This document shows positions 1 to 8,980 of a DNA stretch of 64,000 nt, one piece after another (positions within the stretch are counted from its first letter, which is position 1; each line of letters opens with the position of its first letter). The notes beneath the pieces were generated by a model. The model saw only the letters and a program-made list of their open reading frames with translations, ran no database searches and had not been told where the DNA came from. The stretch comes from Bacteroidales bacterium (GTDB lineage: Bacteria > Bacteroidota > Bacteroidia > Bacteroidales > UBA932), in assembly GCA_017443465.1 (NCBI GenBank), contig JAFRXO010000032.1:124001-188000 (forward strand), in the 5' to 3' direction. Made by a program: the position numbers and the translations under genes.

Positions 1-5
1 GACAT

Positions 6-773
6 ATGAAAGCATACCGTCACATAATCCTGCCGTGCCTTATGGCTCTTATGATGCTTCCTGTCTCATGCAGCGGGAAGGTGAAGGAGTATCGTGTCAA
101 GGTGGTGAAGGAATATGAGCATGACCAGACTTCCTATACCCAGGGACTTTTTTTCGACGGCAAGCAGATGTATGAGAGTACAGGGCAGTGGGGCAACTCT
201 ACTTTCAGGAAGGTGGACCTCGAGACCGGAAAACCTCTCAAACGTCTGGATTTCAATAAGAAATATTTCATAGAGGGTTCTGTCATGCTGGATGGGAACC
301 TCTATATACTGACCTGGACGAACCGTGTGGCCTTCATCTATGATGCGGCCAGCCTGGAGTACATCAGGACTGTCTCCTATCCTCGGGAGGGATGGGGGCT
401 TACTACGGACGGATCCAGCCTCATAGCCAGCGACGGGTCGTCCGTATTGTATTTCCTTGACAAGGACCTCTCTGTCAAGAAGAAAGTTTCCGTTAAGCTG
501 GAAGGCAAGCCTGTGAACAACCTGAACGAACTGGAATGGATTGACGGAAAGGTGTGGGCGAACATCTATCTTACGGATATGATAGTTATAATCAATCCCT
601 CAAACGGTCAGGTGGAGGCAACTATTGACTGTAGGGGACTGTTGCCGCGGAAGCTCCGCGACAAGGACACCGATGTCCTTAACGGGATTGCATATGAAAG
701 CGGTGAGGGGAAGATTTATTTTACTGGAAAGAACTGGAAGAGACTGTACGAAGTAGAATTGATTGAAAAATAA
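6..773 (+). CDS. Glutaminyl-peptide cyclotransferase-like lipoprotein
   Basis: 255 aa, complete. The first 21 residues form a lipoprotein signal peptide ending in PVSC, so Cys22 is the probable lipidated residue. No acidic residues follow it, which suggests it faces the periplasm rather than the cell surface. The rest is a beta-propeller of the glutamine cyclotransferase family (Glu_cyclase_2): it has the family motif YTQGL near residue 44, then ESTGQWGNST, and near the end NELEWIDGKVWAN and LNGIAY. The family converts N-terminal glutamine to pyroglutamate and protects exported proteins in Bacteroidetes. Only five bases precede the start, so its promoter is outside the window. Its stop codon abuts the riboswitch of the next gene. 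Family is clear; substrate is inferred. Confidence 0.88.
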   Translation: MKAYRHIILPCLMALMMLPVSCSGKVKEYRVKVVKEYEHDQTSYTQGLFFDGKQMYESTGQWGNSTFRKVDLETGKPLKRLDFNKKYFIEGSVMLDGNLYILTWTNRVAFIYDAASLEYIRTVSYPREGWGLTTDGSSLIASDGSSVLYFLDKDLSVKKKVSVKLEGKPVNNLNELEWIDGKVWANIYLTDMIVIINPSNGQVEATIDCRGLLPRKLRDKDTDVLNGIAYESGEGKIYFTGKNWKRLYEVELIEK

Positions 774-863
774 TAAGCGGGGGTATCGGACGCCCATGGC
801 GATCCGATTGAGAACATACCCATGAACCTGATTCGGTTGATACCGACGTAGGGAAGGCTGATC
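773..863 (+). promoter_or_regulatory. TPP (thiamin pyrophosphate) riboswitch
   Basis: A near-complete THI element. P2 is formed by GGGTAT (780-785) and ATACCC (816-821). P3 pairs TCGGA with TCCGA and is followed by TTGAGA, the conserved junction (usually CTGAGA). The thiamin-pocket half reads GAACCTGATTCGGTT, then GATACCG and ACGTAGGGAAG, with CGGT/ACCG as P5. A weak P1 joins ATAAGC to GCTGAT. It starts directly after the stop codon of the upstream gene and ends about 45 nt before the TonB receptor start. A short hairpin (870-884, GCGTA/TACGC) lies between riboswitch and start codon and has no U-run, so translational control is more likely than termination (inference). Confidence 0.93.
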
Positions 864-908
864 TCATATGCGTATAATGTACGCGCCCCTTGCATAAACT
901 TTATAATT

Positions 909-3176
909 ATGCGAGGTTTTATTTTTTTTATCCTGGCACTGTGTGCCATGGTTCCGTTCCGTGCGATGGCGCAGACGGAAAAGGCGGAGAGGCTCGACTC
1001 GGTCGTGGTGTCCTCTTCAAGAGCCGGCAGCAGGACTCCTGTTGCCTTTACTATGGTCGGAAAAGAAGATCTGAGGTCTTCCAATCCAATGAATTCCCTT
1101 CCGGAGGTATTGTCGCTCCAGCCTTCGGTTGTGACTTACAATGAGGGTGGTACTGGCCTTGGCAACTCCGCGTTGACCATCAGGGGAGTGAAAGGCTCGC
1201 AGATAAACGTAACTCTCAATGGCATAACCCTTAATGACCAGGAGTCTCAGGAAGTTTTCTGGGTGAATATCCCTTCCCTTACCAATATCATCAGCTCCGT
1301 CCAGATGCAGAGGGGACTCGGGACCACTGCCAGCGGTGCAGGCGCATTCGGCGCCAGCATCAACATGAGCACTGAAACCGCGGGGGTAGATCCCTCCGGG
1401 CGGGTTGACCTGTCATATGGCTCCTGGAACACATATTCCATCACTGTGTCCGGAGGAACGGGGCTCACCCGTTCGGGATTCTATGCCAATGCCCTCTATT
1501 CCAGGAATTCTACAGACGGATACATCCGCAACGCATTCGTGAAATCTCAGTCAGCCCTTGTTACTCTCGGGTGGATGAGGGGGAGGAATTCCCTCAAGTT
1601 TACATGGCTGATGGGAGACCAGAGAAGCGGAATTACCTGGGATGGACTGGATTATGAGAAATACAAGGAGGACCGGCGCTATAACGGAGCGGGAGAATAC
1701 CATGATGAGAACGGGAATGTCTGCTATTATGACAACCAGACGGACAACTATATCCAGAACCACCTGCAACTGAATTACACTCACCGTTTCAATGATGCCC
1801 TGTCCTGGACAAGCACCCTGAATTATACCCGTGGAGACGGATACGATGAGTATTACAAGGAGGAAAAGAAACTTAAGAATTACGGTTTCGTCTTTACTCC
1901 CAATGACCAGTGGGTCGATAATGCCAAAAGCGATGTGATCTACAGGAAGAAGATGGGGAATTACTATTGGGTCTTCAATTCCGACCTGAGGTACCGCAAA
2001 GACAGGCTCAGCCTGACATCCGGAGTCAACCTTTCTTTCTATCACGGGGACCATTGGGGCGAATTCCTATGGGCGAAGATCCTGGGTGACGGATATGATT
2101 ATGCATCAATGAATTCTGCGCATTCATGGTACTTCAACGATGCGGACAAGAAGGAAGCGGATATCTTCGTCAGGGCCGAGTACAGCATAACTGACAGGCT
2201 GACGGCATATGGTGACCTGCAGTACAGGCTGGTGAGGTTGGATATGGACGGGAAGGACGATGATTTCCATGAGTACGGCGGTAAGGATTTGCTTGATTAC
2301 GGGAAGACCTGGAATTTCTTCAATCCCAGGGCGGGACTCACATATGAGCTTGCCGAAGGCCAGAAAGTCTATGCTTCAGTATCGCTGGGAAACCGTGAGC
2401 CCGGGAGGAGTGACATCAAGGAGAACATCAAGGGCACCGTTTCTCCTATCAAGCCTGAGTCTATGATGGATACCGAGATCGGGTACTCACTCAGGTCCAG
2501 GAACTTCTCTGCATCCGTAAATGTCTATCTGATGGAGTATTGGGACATGCTTCTGGAGACCGGACGTCTTAGTTCCTCAGGCTATGCCATCAAAGAGAAT
2601 GTGGACAGGGCCTGGAGAAGGGGAGTAGAGTTCGCCGGTGCATGGAATGGCCTGGGATGGCTGGGACTTGATGCCAATCTGACTTTGAGCAACAACCGGA
2701 TCAAGGATTATACTTCATATGTGGCCGTGGTGGATGAGAACTGGGATTATACAGGGGCCACGGAGGCGTTTGACTGGGGCAGGACAACGATTCTTCTGTC
2801 TCCTTCCGTGACGGCCATGATGCGTGCCAGGGTAAGGCCCTGGATCCATGCCTCATCTTCCCTTAAGACCTTCGAACTGACACTGGACGGAAAATATGTC
2901 GGACGTCAGTATATTGACAATACCTCACGCGATTCGATGGAGATCCCTTCATGGTTCGTGATGAATGCCGGGGCCAGTCACCGGTTCAGCCTCAAGAAGG
3001 GGACCCTGACCCTCTCGGCATATGTCGGGAACATGCTCAACCGCAAATACTGGGCATATGGCTGGCGCTGGGAAGCTTGCTCCGCCGGAGCGGCCAAGGA
3101 TGAGATCGAGAGCGGAATCGGAGTTTATCCACAAGCTCCCGCCAACTTCATGTTCAAGGTCTCCTACGGTTTCTGA
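909..3176 (+). CDS. TonB-dependent outer-membrane receptor, probable thiamin/precursor uptake (Omr1-type)
   Basis: 755 aa. A signal peptide of about 21 residues ends in RAMA-Q. A TonB-box-like stretch LDSVVVSS follows, then a plug domain (about residues 40-150, with TIRGVKGSQ and GLGTTASGAGAFGASINM) and a 22-strand barrel that closes on the aromatic C-terminus KVSYGF. It lacks the N-terminal carboxypeptidase-like domain and length of SusC proteins, so it is a small-ligand receptor. The TPP riboswitch directly upstream is the main functional clue: thiamin-regulated outer-membrane receptors of this kind are known from comparative genomics of Bacteroidetes. No pnuT or thiamin kinase gene follows; a strong hairpin and a convergent trmD end the unit. 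Receptor identity is sure, ligand is inferred. Confidence 0.9.
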   Translation: MRGFIFFILALCAMVPFRAMAQTEKAERLDSVVVSSSRAGSRTPVAFTMVGKEDLRSSNPMNSLPEVLSLQPSVVTYNEGGTGLGNSALTIRGVKGSQINVTLNGITLNDQESQEVFWVNIPSLTNIISSVQMQRGLGTTASGAGAFGASINMSTETAGVDPSGRVDLSYGSWNTYSITVSGGTGLTRSGFYANALYSRNSTDGYIRNAFVKSQSALVTLGWMRGRNSLKFTWLMGDQRSGITWDGLDYEKYKEDRRYNGAGEYHDENGNVCYYDNQTDNYIQNHLQLNYTHRFNDALSWTSTLNYTRGDGYDEYYKEEKKLKNYGFVFTPNDQWVDNAKSDVIYRKKMGNYYWVFNSDLRYRKDRLSLTSGVNLSFYHGDHWGEFLWAKILGDGYDYASMNSAHSWYFNDADKKEADIFVRAEYSITDRLTAYGDLQYRLVRLDMDGKDDDFHEYGGKDLLDYGKTWNFFNPRAGLTYELAEGQKVYASVSLGNREPGRSDIKENIKGTVSPIKPESMMDTEIGYSLRSRNFSASVNVYLMEYWDMLLETGRLSSSGYAIKENVDRAWRRGVEFAGAWNGLGWLGLDANLTLSNNRIKDYTSYVAVVDENWDYTGATEAFDWGRTTILLSPSVTAMMRARVRPWIHASSSLKTFELTLDGKYVGRQYIDNTSRDSMEIPSWFVMNAGASHRFSLKKGTLTLSAYVGNMLNRKYWAYGWRWEACSAGAAKDEIESGIGVYPQAPANFMFKVSYGF

Positions 3177-3195
3177 TGAGATCTCCGGAAAATGG

Positions 3196-3223
3196 ATGTG
3201 CCCCGCTTCTCAGCGGGGCACAT
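3196..3223 (+). terminator. Hairpin terminator after the TonB receptor
   Basis: Perfect 11-bp stem (3196-3206 with 3213-3223, core TGTGCCCCGC) around a 6-nt loop, 20 nt after the receptor stop. The following bases are not a clean T-run, so termination efficiency is uncertain. Confidence 0.65.
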
Positions 3224-3269
3224 ATGTTAGTTAGTAGTGTATTATTACCTTAAAAAGGTCAATTAAGCT

Positions 3270-3352
3270 GGTTAGCAGAGTGAATCTACGGTTGTATGAA
3301 AATTGTATCGTTTTTCATTCACCGATACGAATTTCGAAAAAATCTGCTAACC
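3270..3352. repeat. 83-bp element bounded by perfect 10-bp inverted repeats
   Basis: GGTTAGCAGA at 3270-3279 is the exact reverse complement of 3343-3352. Inside, GTATCG (3305-3310) pairs with CGATAC (3323-3328), and GTGAAT with ATTCAC. A further hairpin ACCTT/AAGGT sits just outside at 3247-3259. The segment is much more AT-rich than the genes on either side and has no reading frame. It lies between the 3' ends of the TonB receptor and trmD. It could be a miniature repeat or a folded 3' UTR. No flanking direct repeat was seen. Confidence 0.5.
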
Positions 3353-3401
3353 TAACAAGATTTAAAATGTTTAATTTCGTTTTTTCTTTCTGAGTTTGAG
3401 G

Positions 3402-4103
3402 CTATTTACCTGATTTACAGCCACTTGACTTTTCGAGAAGTTCAGGCCTTAAAAGCTTGGTCCTTTCCAAGGCCTGTGCATCTTGCCAGTCCCGGATAAG
3501 TTTGGGATTTCCGCTCAGAAGGACATCAGGAACCTTCCATCCGTTGAATTCCGCCGGGCGGGTATAGACAGGTGCCGAGAGGAGCCCGTCTTGGAATGAG
3601 TCGCTCAGGGCTGATGTCTCGTCGGTCAGCGCTCCGGGGATAAGCCTTACGATCGAGTCCGCCAGCAGTGCTGCAGGGATTTCTCCTCCGCTTACCACGT
3701 AATCTCCCACGGAAATCTCCCTGGTGATGAGGTGCTCGCGGATACGCTGGTCGATTCCTTTGTAGTGACCGCAGAGGATGATGATGTTTTCTTTGAGAGA
3801 GAGCTCGTTAGCTATGCCCTGGCTGAGCCTTTCGCCGTCTGGGGACATGTAGATGATCTCATCATATGTCCGCTGCTGCATGAGTTCTCCGGCCATCTTG
3901 AAGACCGGTTCGGCCATCATTACCATGCCTGCATCTCCGCCGTAGCAATAGTCGTCGACAGTCTGACGGGGGCCTATGCCGTATTTCCTGATGTTGTGTA
4001 CGTGTATATCGACGAGTCCCTTCTTGCGGGCGCGTCCGACTATGGAATAGGAAAGCGGAGAGTCGAGAAGCTCGGGAACAACTGTAAGGATATCTATACG
4101 CAT
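3402..4103 (-). CDS. trmD: tRNA (guanine-N1-)-methyltransferase TrmD
   Basis: 233 aa, normal length for TrmD. It methylates N1 of G37 in tRNAs reading CNN/CGG codons, using S-adenosylmethionine, and prevents +1 frameshifting. Visible motifs of the SPOUT knot are [13 protein letters not shown] (residues 44-56), [11 protein letters not shown] (110-120) and [11 protein letters not shown] (131-141). Unlike in many bacteria it is not next to rimM, rpsP or rplS; it stands alone, convergent with the TonB receptor and divergent from the DUF349 gene. Confidence 0.97.
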   Translation of the reverse strand: MRIDILTVVPELLDSPLSYSIVGRARKKGLVDIHVHNIRKYGIGPRQTVDDYCYGGDAGMVMMAEPVFKMAGELMQQRTYDEIIYMSPDGERLSQGIANELSLKENIIILCGHYKGIDQRIREHLITREISVGDYVVSGGEIPAALLADSIVRLIPGALTDETSALSDSFQDGLLSAPVYTRPAEFNGWKVPDVLLSGNPKLIRDWQDAQALERTKLLRPELLEKSSGCKSGK

Positions 4104-4163
4104 CTTGGGCTTTCAAATGAATCTTTGTTGTGCAAAAATAAATGTTTTATCGCAATAATTTGA

Positions 4164-4171
4164 TATATTTG
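4164..4171 (+). promoter_or_regulatory. -7 element TATATTTG for the DUF349-yidC-yggS unit
   Basis: Matches the Bacteroidetes primary-sigma -7 consensus TAnnTTTG. No good TTTG is found at the expected distance upstream. It lies 50 nt before the chosen start at 4222, which supports that start over the in-frame ATG at 4180. Confidence 0.5.
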
Positions 4172-4221
4172 CAATTCATATGCGCAATATATTTTGCGTA
4201 GTTAATTTAAAGAACACTGCA

Positions 4222-6201
4222 ATGAGTGAAGAATTGAATCCCGAAGTTCTGGGGCAGCCCGTTGAAAGCGCCGAAAGCGTTGTGGAAGCAACGCAGGAGC
4301 AGACTGTTGCCGCAGAGCCCGTAGCACAAGAGCCGGCAGACCAAGAGCCGGTGGCCGTCGAGCCTGTATCAGAAGAAAATGTAGAACAAGCAGAAGCTGA
4401 GGAGCCTGCTGCAGAGGAAGCTCCGGAGCAGCCAGTCCAGAAGGCCGCCAAACCTGCGAACCTCTCTGAGAAGTCCCTTGCCGAACTTATCGAGTTGTTC
4501 AAGGAGTTCATGAGCGATGTCGAAAGGGTGAAAAACTCCAAGGAAGCCGATGCCATCAAGTCTGCTTTCTACAGGAAGCTTTCGAAAGAGAAGGCTGAAG
4601 CCGGTTATGGTGAGAAAGTTGATGAGCCGTCATCAAAGGAATATGCAGAGATCGAGGTCGAGCCTGTTCCTGCCGATGAGTCTCCGGAGAAAGTCAATCC
4701 TTTCGAAGCCCTCGAGAATGGATTCAAGTCACTTTATGCCGAATACAGGAAAGAGCGTTCCGAGCTCAACCGTGAGAGCGAACAGCAGAAAGCTGAGAAT
4801 CTTGTCCTCAAGCAGGCTGTCATCGATGACCTCAGGTCACTGGTCGAGAGCCAGGAAGATGTCAGTGCCTCCTTCCCGGAATTCCGTTCTATCCAGGACC
4901 GCTGGAGGTCAATAGGACAGGTTCCTATCCAGAATTTCCGCGATATCAATTCCTCGTACCAGTTCCTTGTAGAGAAATTCTACGACAAGGTTAAGATCAA
5001 CCATGAACTCAGGGACCTTGATTTCAAGAAGAACCTGGAAGCCAAGGAGAAGTTCTGCGAGATGGCTGAGAGTCTTTCCGAAAACCCGAATGTCATCGAG
5101 GCATTTGCCGAACTTCAGAAACTCCACGAGCAGTGGAAGGAGTATGGTCCCGTCGCCAAGGAGCTCCGTGACTCCATATGGGAGCGCTTCAGGGCTGCTA
5201 CTTCAGTGATCAACAAGAAGTACCAGTCCCATTTCGAGGAGCAGAAGGCTAAGCAGAACGAGAACCTCGCTGCCAAGTCCGCTCTCTGTGAACAGGTAGA
5301 GAAGATTGCCGAACAGGAGATCAAGGGATCCAATGAATGGAATTCCTGCACCAAGCAGATCGAGGAGATCCAGAAGCAGTGGAGGACCATCGGATTCGCT
5401 TCCAAGAAGGAAAACCAGAAAATCTACGACCGCTTCCGTGCTGCATGTGACAAGTTCTTTGAGCGCAAGCGCTCCTTCTACTCCGAGTACAAGAGCGTGA
5501 TGGACGAGAACTATGATAAGAAGATGGCCCTCATCGAACAGGCAGAGGCCCTCAAATCCAGTACCGAGTGGAAGAAAGCCGCTGAGCAGTTCATCAACCT
5601 GCAGAAGCAGTGGAAGGAGATCGGTGCGGTTCCGCGCAAGAAATCCGAGGCTCTGTGGAAGAGGTTCCGCGCTGCATGCGACGAGTTCTTCGAGGCTCGT
5701 GACTCCCAGGCCAAGCCTGAGAAGAATGATTATTACGGCAACCTCAAGGCCAAGAAGAAACTCATCGAGGAGATAAATGCATATGTTCCGGTTGAGGATG
5801 ACGATCAGGCCAACGAGGCAGCCTTCAAGGAGTTCAGCGAGAAGTGGAATGCCCTTGGCTTCGTCCCGTTCAAGGAGAAGGACGCCATCCAGCAGGCTTA
5901 CAGGGAGGCTGTAGATGCCAAGTTCCCCGGCAGGAGTTCACAGCGCTCCGGATTCCGTGGCGGTTTCCAGCAGCAGCCCAGGGGTCCCAAGACCGCGAAG
6001 GACCGTCTCGTCCAGAAATTCAATACTCTCCAGCAGGATATCCAGACATATGAGAACAATCTTGGATTCTTCACTATGTCCAAGAATTCCGAGTCGCTTA
6101 TCGCTGAGATGAAGAAGAGGATAGAGTCTGCAAAAGAAGAACTCGCAGCCCTCAAGGAGCAGATCCGCGCTGAAGAGGAGAAAGAGGAAGGAAAGCAGTA
6201 G
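4222..6201 (+). CDS. DUF349 domain protein with acidic N-terminal region
   Basis: 659 aa from the ATG at 4222 (MSEELNPEV); an in-frame ATG at 4180 would put the start only about 9 nt past the -7 box and is less likely. Residues 1 to about 90 are a low-complexity linker rich in Glu, Ala, Val and Pro. From about residue 150 the protein is made of repeated helical DUF349 units, recognised by recurring W-(K/R)-x-I/Y-G and (K/R)RFRAA-C-(D/E)-x-FF patterns, about five in all. The C-terminus (from about 600) is a charged coiled coil. No signal peptide, so cytoplasmic. The function of DUF349 proteins in Bacteroidetes is unknown. The next gene, yidC, starts 3 nt after its stop, so the two are co-transcribed. 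Confidence 0.85.
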   Translation: MSEELNPEVLGQPVESAESVVEATQEQTVAAEPVAQEPADQEPVAVEPVSEENVEQAEAEEPAAEEAPEQPVQKAAKPANLSEKSLAELIELFKEFMSDVERVKNSKEADAIKSAFYRKLSKEKAEAGYGEKVDEPSSKEYAEIEVEPVPADESPEKVNPFEALENGFKSLYAEYRKERSELNRESEQQKAENLVLKQAVIDDLRSLVESQEDVSASFPEFRSIQDRWRSIGQVPIQNFRDINSSYQFLVEKFYDKVKINHELRDLDFKKNLEAKEKFCEMAESLSENPNVIEAFAELQKLHEQWKEYGPVAKELRDSIWERFRAATSVINKKYQSHFEEQKAKQNENLAAKSALCEQVEKIAEQEIKGSNEWNSCTKQIEEIQKQWRTIGFASKKENQKIYDRFRAACDKFFERKRSFYSEYKSVMDENYDKKMALIEQAEALKSSTEWKKAAEQFINLQKQWKEIGAVPRKKSEALWKRFRAACDEFFEARDSQAKPEKNDYYGNLKAKKKLIEEINAYVPVEDDDQANEAAFKEFSEKWNALGFVPFKEKDAIQQAYREAVDAKFPGRSSQRSGFRGGFQQQPRGPKTAKDRLVQKFNTLQQDIQTYENNLGFFTMSKNSESLIAEMKKRIESAKEELAALKEQIRAEEEKEEGKQ

Positions 6202-6204
6202 CAG

Positions 6205-8109
6205 ATGGACAAGAATTCAGTAATAGGTTTCATCCTCATAGGAGTAATCTTCTTCGGCTTCACTTTCTGGCAGTCAGGCCAGTACCGAAAGCAGATGAAA
6301 TACCAGGCGGAGCTGGATTCCATAGCCCGTGTTGAGGCTTTGGCCCAGGCACGTCTGGATTCAATCGAATTCGCCCGCCTCGATTCAATCCGCAAGGCTT
6401 CGGGAGACACCCTGACGCTTGCCGAGGCCGGTACGCCTGTCCAGATAGCAGCGCCGGAGAAGCATGTGTACAAAGATTCCCTCCTTGACGCTGCATCCGG
6501 GGTTGAAGGCGAGGTCGTTACTCTTGAGAATGAGAAGATAGTCCTGGAGTTTACCACAAAGGGCGCACAGCCGTTGTCGGCAATGCTCAAGGACTACCGC
6601 AACTACGACAGTACCAAGACCTATCTTTTTACCAGGGGTAATTCCGAAATCGGAATCCAGGTCTATACCGGAGAGAACATCAACACTAAGGATTTTGTTT
6701 TCACCCTGGCTGAAAAGACTGACAGTTCCGTTGTATTCCGCCTGCCCTTTGCCGGCGGCGGATGCATAGAGCAGAGATATGTTCTGCAGCCTGATTCTTA
6801 TATGGTCAGGAATGAGCTGGCTTTCCTGGGAATGGGTTCGGTCATACCGAAGAACGTTTCTGCCATCGATATGGATTTCAAGGTAACGATCCCGAGGATG
6901 GAGAAAGGTTACAAGAACGAAGTCCAGTATTCGAAGACGGACGTGATGTTCAACGGGGACAAGAAGCCCACGGAGGTCGGAAGGGGAAGGAACGCATCCA
7001 AACGTCTCGATTCACAGGTGGGCTGGTTCGCTTTCCAGCAGCAGTTCTTCTCAGCTATCTTCCGTGCTAAGGATAACTTCTCTTCCGGTCAGATTGGTGT
7101 CGAGTACGTGCCGGAGGATGATCCCTCCCACAACCTGATGACATGCTCCTCGACAATGAGGGTGGATTACAAGGGGGGTGATTCAGTAGTGCTTCCGTTC
7201 GAGATGTACTTCGGACCTAACCACTACCGTACGCTTAAGTCATATGGCCAGAAGTACGAGAAGATCATCCCGCTTGGCGGCTGGTTGGTTGGATGGTTCA
7301 CTAAATATGTGATTATCAATCTTTTTGACTTCCTTCACAGGTTCATTTCCAATTTTGGTATAATCATTCTCCTGATGACCATATTCATCAAGATAGTGGT
7401 TCTGCCTTTCGCCTACAAGACTTATTCGTCTTCTGCGAAGATGCAGGCTATCAAGCCTTGGGTCGAGAAACTCAATGCGAAGTATCCCAAGCCTGAAGAT
7501 GCGATGAAGAAACAGCAGGCGACCATGGAACTGTACCAGCGGGCCGGCATTAATCCTATGGGAGGATGCCTGCCGATGCTTCTCCAGTTCCCGATCCTGT
7601 GGGCCATGTTCCGTTTCTTCCCGGCTTCTATCGAGTTGAGGCAGCAGAGTTTCCTCTGGGCCGAGGACTTGAGTGCATATGATTCTATCGTGAATTTCGG
7701 GACGAAGGTGCCTCTCCTTGGCGACCATCTTTCGCTCTTTGCACTCCTGATGGCCGTGTCCATGTTCTTCTACACCCAGATTACGATGAAGGGACAGGCA
7801 GGAGGAGATGATCCGAACGCCAAGATGATGAAGTTCATGAGCACCTGGATGATGCCTTTCATGATGTTCTTCATATGTAATAACCTCTCCTCCGGTCTCA
7901 GTTATTACTACCTGCTTTCCAACCTTATAACCATGGCTGAAACATGGGTGATCCAGAAGTTCTTCGTGGACAAGGATGCAGTCAGGAAGAAGCTCGAGGC
8001 TACCGAGGGCAAGAAGCCGCAGAAGAGCAAGTGGCAGCTCCGTCTCGAGGAGGCCCAGAGAATGCAGCAGCAGATGGCCAAGGAGCAAGCCAACAAGAAC
8101 AGAAGGTAG
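6205..8109 (+). CDS. yidC: Membrane protein insertase YidC
   Basis: 634 aa. The N-terminus is one membrane anchor (about residues 6-22) followed by the periplasmic YidC_N beta-sandwich domain (to about 350). The conserved 60KD insertase core spans about residues 360-600, with at least five hydrophobic helices and the cytoplasmic hairpin MQAIKPWVEKLNAKYPKP and NPMGGCLPMLLQFPI. A Lys/Arg/Gln-rich tail (last about 35 residues) fits ribosome contact. YidC inserts inner-membrane proteins alone or with SecYEG. It sits between a DUF349 gene (3 nt upstream) and yggS (5 nt downstream). Confidence 0.98.
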   Translation: MDKNSVIGFILIGVIFFGFTFWQSGQYRKQMKYQAELDSIARVEALAQARLDSIEFARLDSIRKASGDTLTLAEAGTPVQIAAPEKHVYKDSLLDAASGVEGEVVTLENEKIVLEFTTKGAQPLSAMLKDYRNYDSTKTYLFTRGNSEIGIQVYTGENINTKDFVFTLAEKTDSSVVFRLPFAGGGCIEQRYVLQPDSYMVRNELAFLGMGSVIPKNVSAIDMDFKVTIPRMEKGYKNEVQYSKTDVMFNGDKKPTEVGRGRNASKRLDSQVGWFAFQQQFFSAIFRAKDNFSSGQIGVEYVPEDDPSHNLMTCSSTMRVDYKGGDSVVLPFEMYFGPNHYRTLKSYGQKYEKIIPLGGWLVGWFTKYVIINLFDFLHRFISNFGIIILLMTIFIKIVVLPFAYKTYSSSAKMQAIKPWVEKLNAKYPKPEDAMKKQQATMELYQRAGINPMGGCLPMLLQFPILWAMFRFFPASIELRQQSFLWAEDLSAYDSIVNFGTKVPLLGDHLSLFALLMAVSMFFYTQITMKGQAGGDDPNAKMMKFMSTWMMPFMMFFICNNLSSGLSYYYLLSNLITMAETWVIQKFFVDKDAVRKKLEATEGKKPQKSKWQLRLEEAQRMQQQMAKEQANKNRR

Positions 8110-8114
8110 CTGAC

Positions 8115-8810
8115 ATGATCTCAGACAATCTTCAGAGAATCCGTAAGGAACTGCCATCAGGTGTGAAACTGGTGGCAGTTTCCAAATTCCACCCTTTGCC
8201 TGCCCTCATAGAGGCTTATCTGGAAGGGCAGCGGGTGTTTGGAGAGAACCGTCCGCAGGAATTCGCCGCCAAGGCAGTCCAGCTTTCGCAGGATATCGAA
8301 TGGCATTTCATCGGCCACCTCCAGACCAACAAGCTCAAACTTGTCCTTCCATATGCTTATATGGTCGAGTCGGTCGATTCGGTCCGTCTGCTGGATGCCA
8401 TAGACAATTGGGGGGTCCTTCACTCGAAGACCATACGTGTGCTCCTGGAATTGCATCTAGGTGCGGAGGAGACCAAACACGGGCTCAGCGAAGATGAGAT
8501 AAGGGAGATCCTGAGCGCCGCAGTGACTCCTCTTCCGGACGGAGGCCAAAGATACCGGAACATCCGCTTCTGCGGTCTGATGGGGATGGCTACGAACACG
8601 GATGATGAATCTGTTGTAAGAGCTGATTTTCAACGCATTTCATCTTTAATGGAGAGCCTTTCCGCTGAGTTCGGTGTGGATTCCTCTCCGGTGCTCTCCG
8701 ATTTCAGGGAACTGTCCATTGGTATGTCGCATGACTGGAGGATTGCCGTTGAATACGGAGCTACCATAGTGCGTATCGGGACAGACATTTTCGGCAACCG
8801 CCAGTATTGA
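8115..8810 (+). CDS. YggS/PLPBP-family PLP homeostasis protein
   Basis: 231 aa from the ATG at 8115; a longer frame exists upstream but only as overlap with yidC. Fold-type III PLP-binding barrel. Lys24 in LVAVSKFHP is the expected PLP lysine. Other family motifs are VFGENRPQEF, WHFIGHLQTNK, GLMGMATNT and, at the end, LSIGMSHDW followed by EYGATIVRIGTDIFG. The family has no known catalytic reaction and buffers pyridoxal phosphate. Third gene of the DUF349-yidC-yggS run; its 3' end faces gapA. Confidence 0.94.
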   Translation: MISDNLQRIRKELPSGVKLVAVSKFHPLPALIEAYLEGQRVFGENRPQEFAAKAVQLSQDIEWHFIGHLQTNKLKLVLPYAYMVESVDSVRLLDAIDNWGVLHSKTIRVLLELHLGAEETKHGLSEDEIREILSAAVTPLPDGGQRYRNIRFCGLMGMATNTDDESVVRADFQRISSLMESLSAEFGVDSSPVLSDFRELSIGMSHDWRIAVEYGATIVRIGTDIFGNRQY

Positions 8811-8818
8811 TTTTTGAG

Positions 8819-8902
8819 TCCCCTTCGGGGACATGTCAGGCTCCTGCGCCCAAGGGCGCCCTGTACGGGAAAATGTCGCCCTACATGTCCCCAAAGGGGA
8901 CC
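8819..8902. repeat. Nested palindrome cluster between yggS and gapA
   Basis: The two outer arms (8819-8837 and 8884-8902) are inverted copies of each other, matching at 18 of 19 bases. Each arm is itself a hairpin (GTCCCCTTCGGGGAC and GTCCCCAAAGGGGAC). Between them is a third hairpin, GCGCCC-AA-GGGCGC. It sits in the gap between two convergent genes. No T-run follows the hairpins, so it is not an ordinary terminator. Confidence 0.6.
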
Positions 8903-8925
8903 AAAGCACAGTAGTGACACTTGGT

Positions 8926-8961
8926 AAAAAAAGAAGCCGGCTCAAATTGAGTCGGCTTCTT
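8926..8961 (-). terminator. Intrinsic terminator of gapA
   Basis: Stem 8931-8944 with 8948-8961 (AAGAAGCCG paired with CGGCTTCTT, then CTCAA with TTGAG), read on the minus strand and followed by a run of seven T (plus-strand A run at 8926-8932). Located 20-55 nt after the gapA stop. Confidence 0.88.
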
Positions 8962-8980
8962 GAAATAACTGAATGTCAGA

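Noticed and set aside
909..3176. Siderophore or cobalamin receptor
   Set aside because: The TPP riboswitch in front points to thiamin; no cobalamin riboswitch or iron box was seen.
7240..8157. A 305-codon open frame on the minus strand across yidC
   Set aside because: It is the reverse-frame shadow of yidC; its protein is Leu/His/Glu-rich without any family motif, and yidC is certain.
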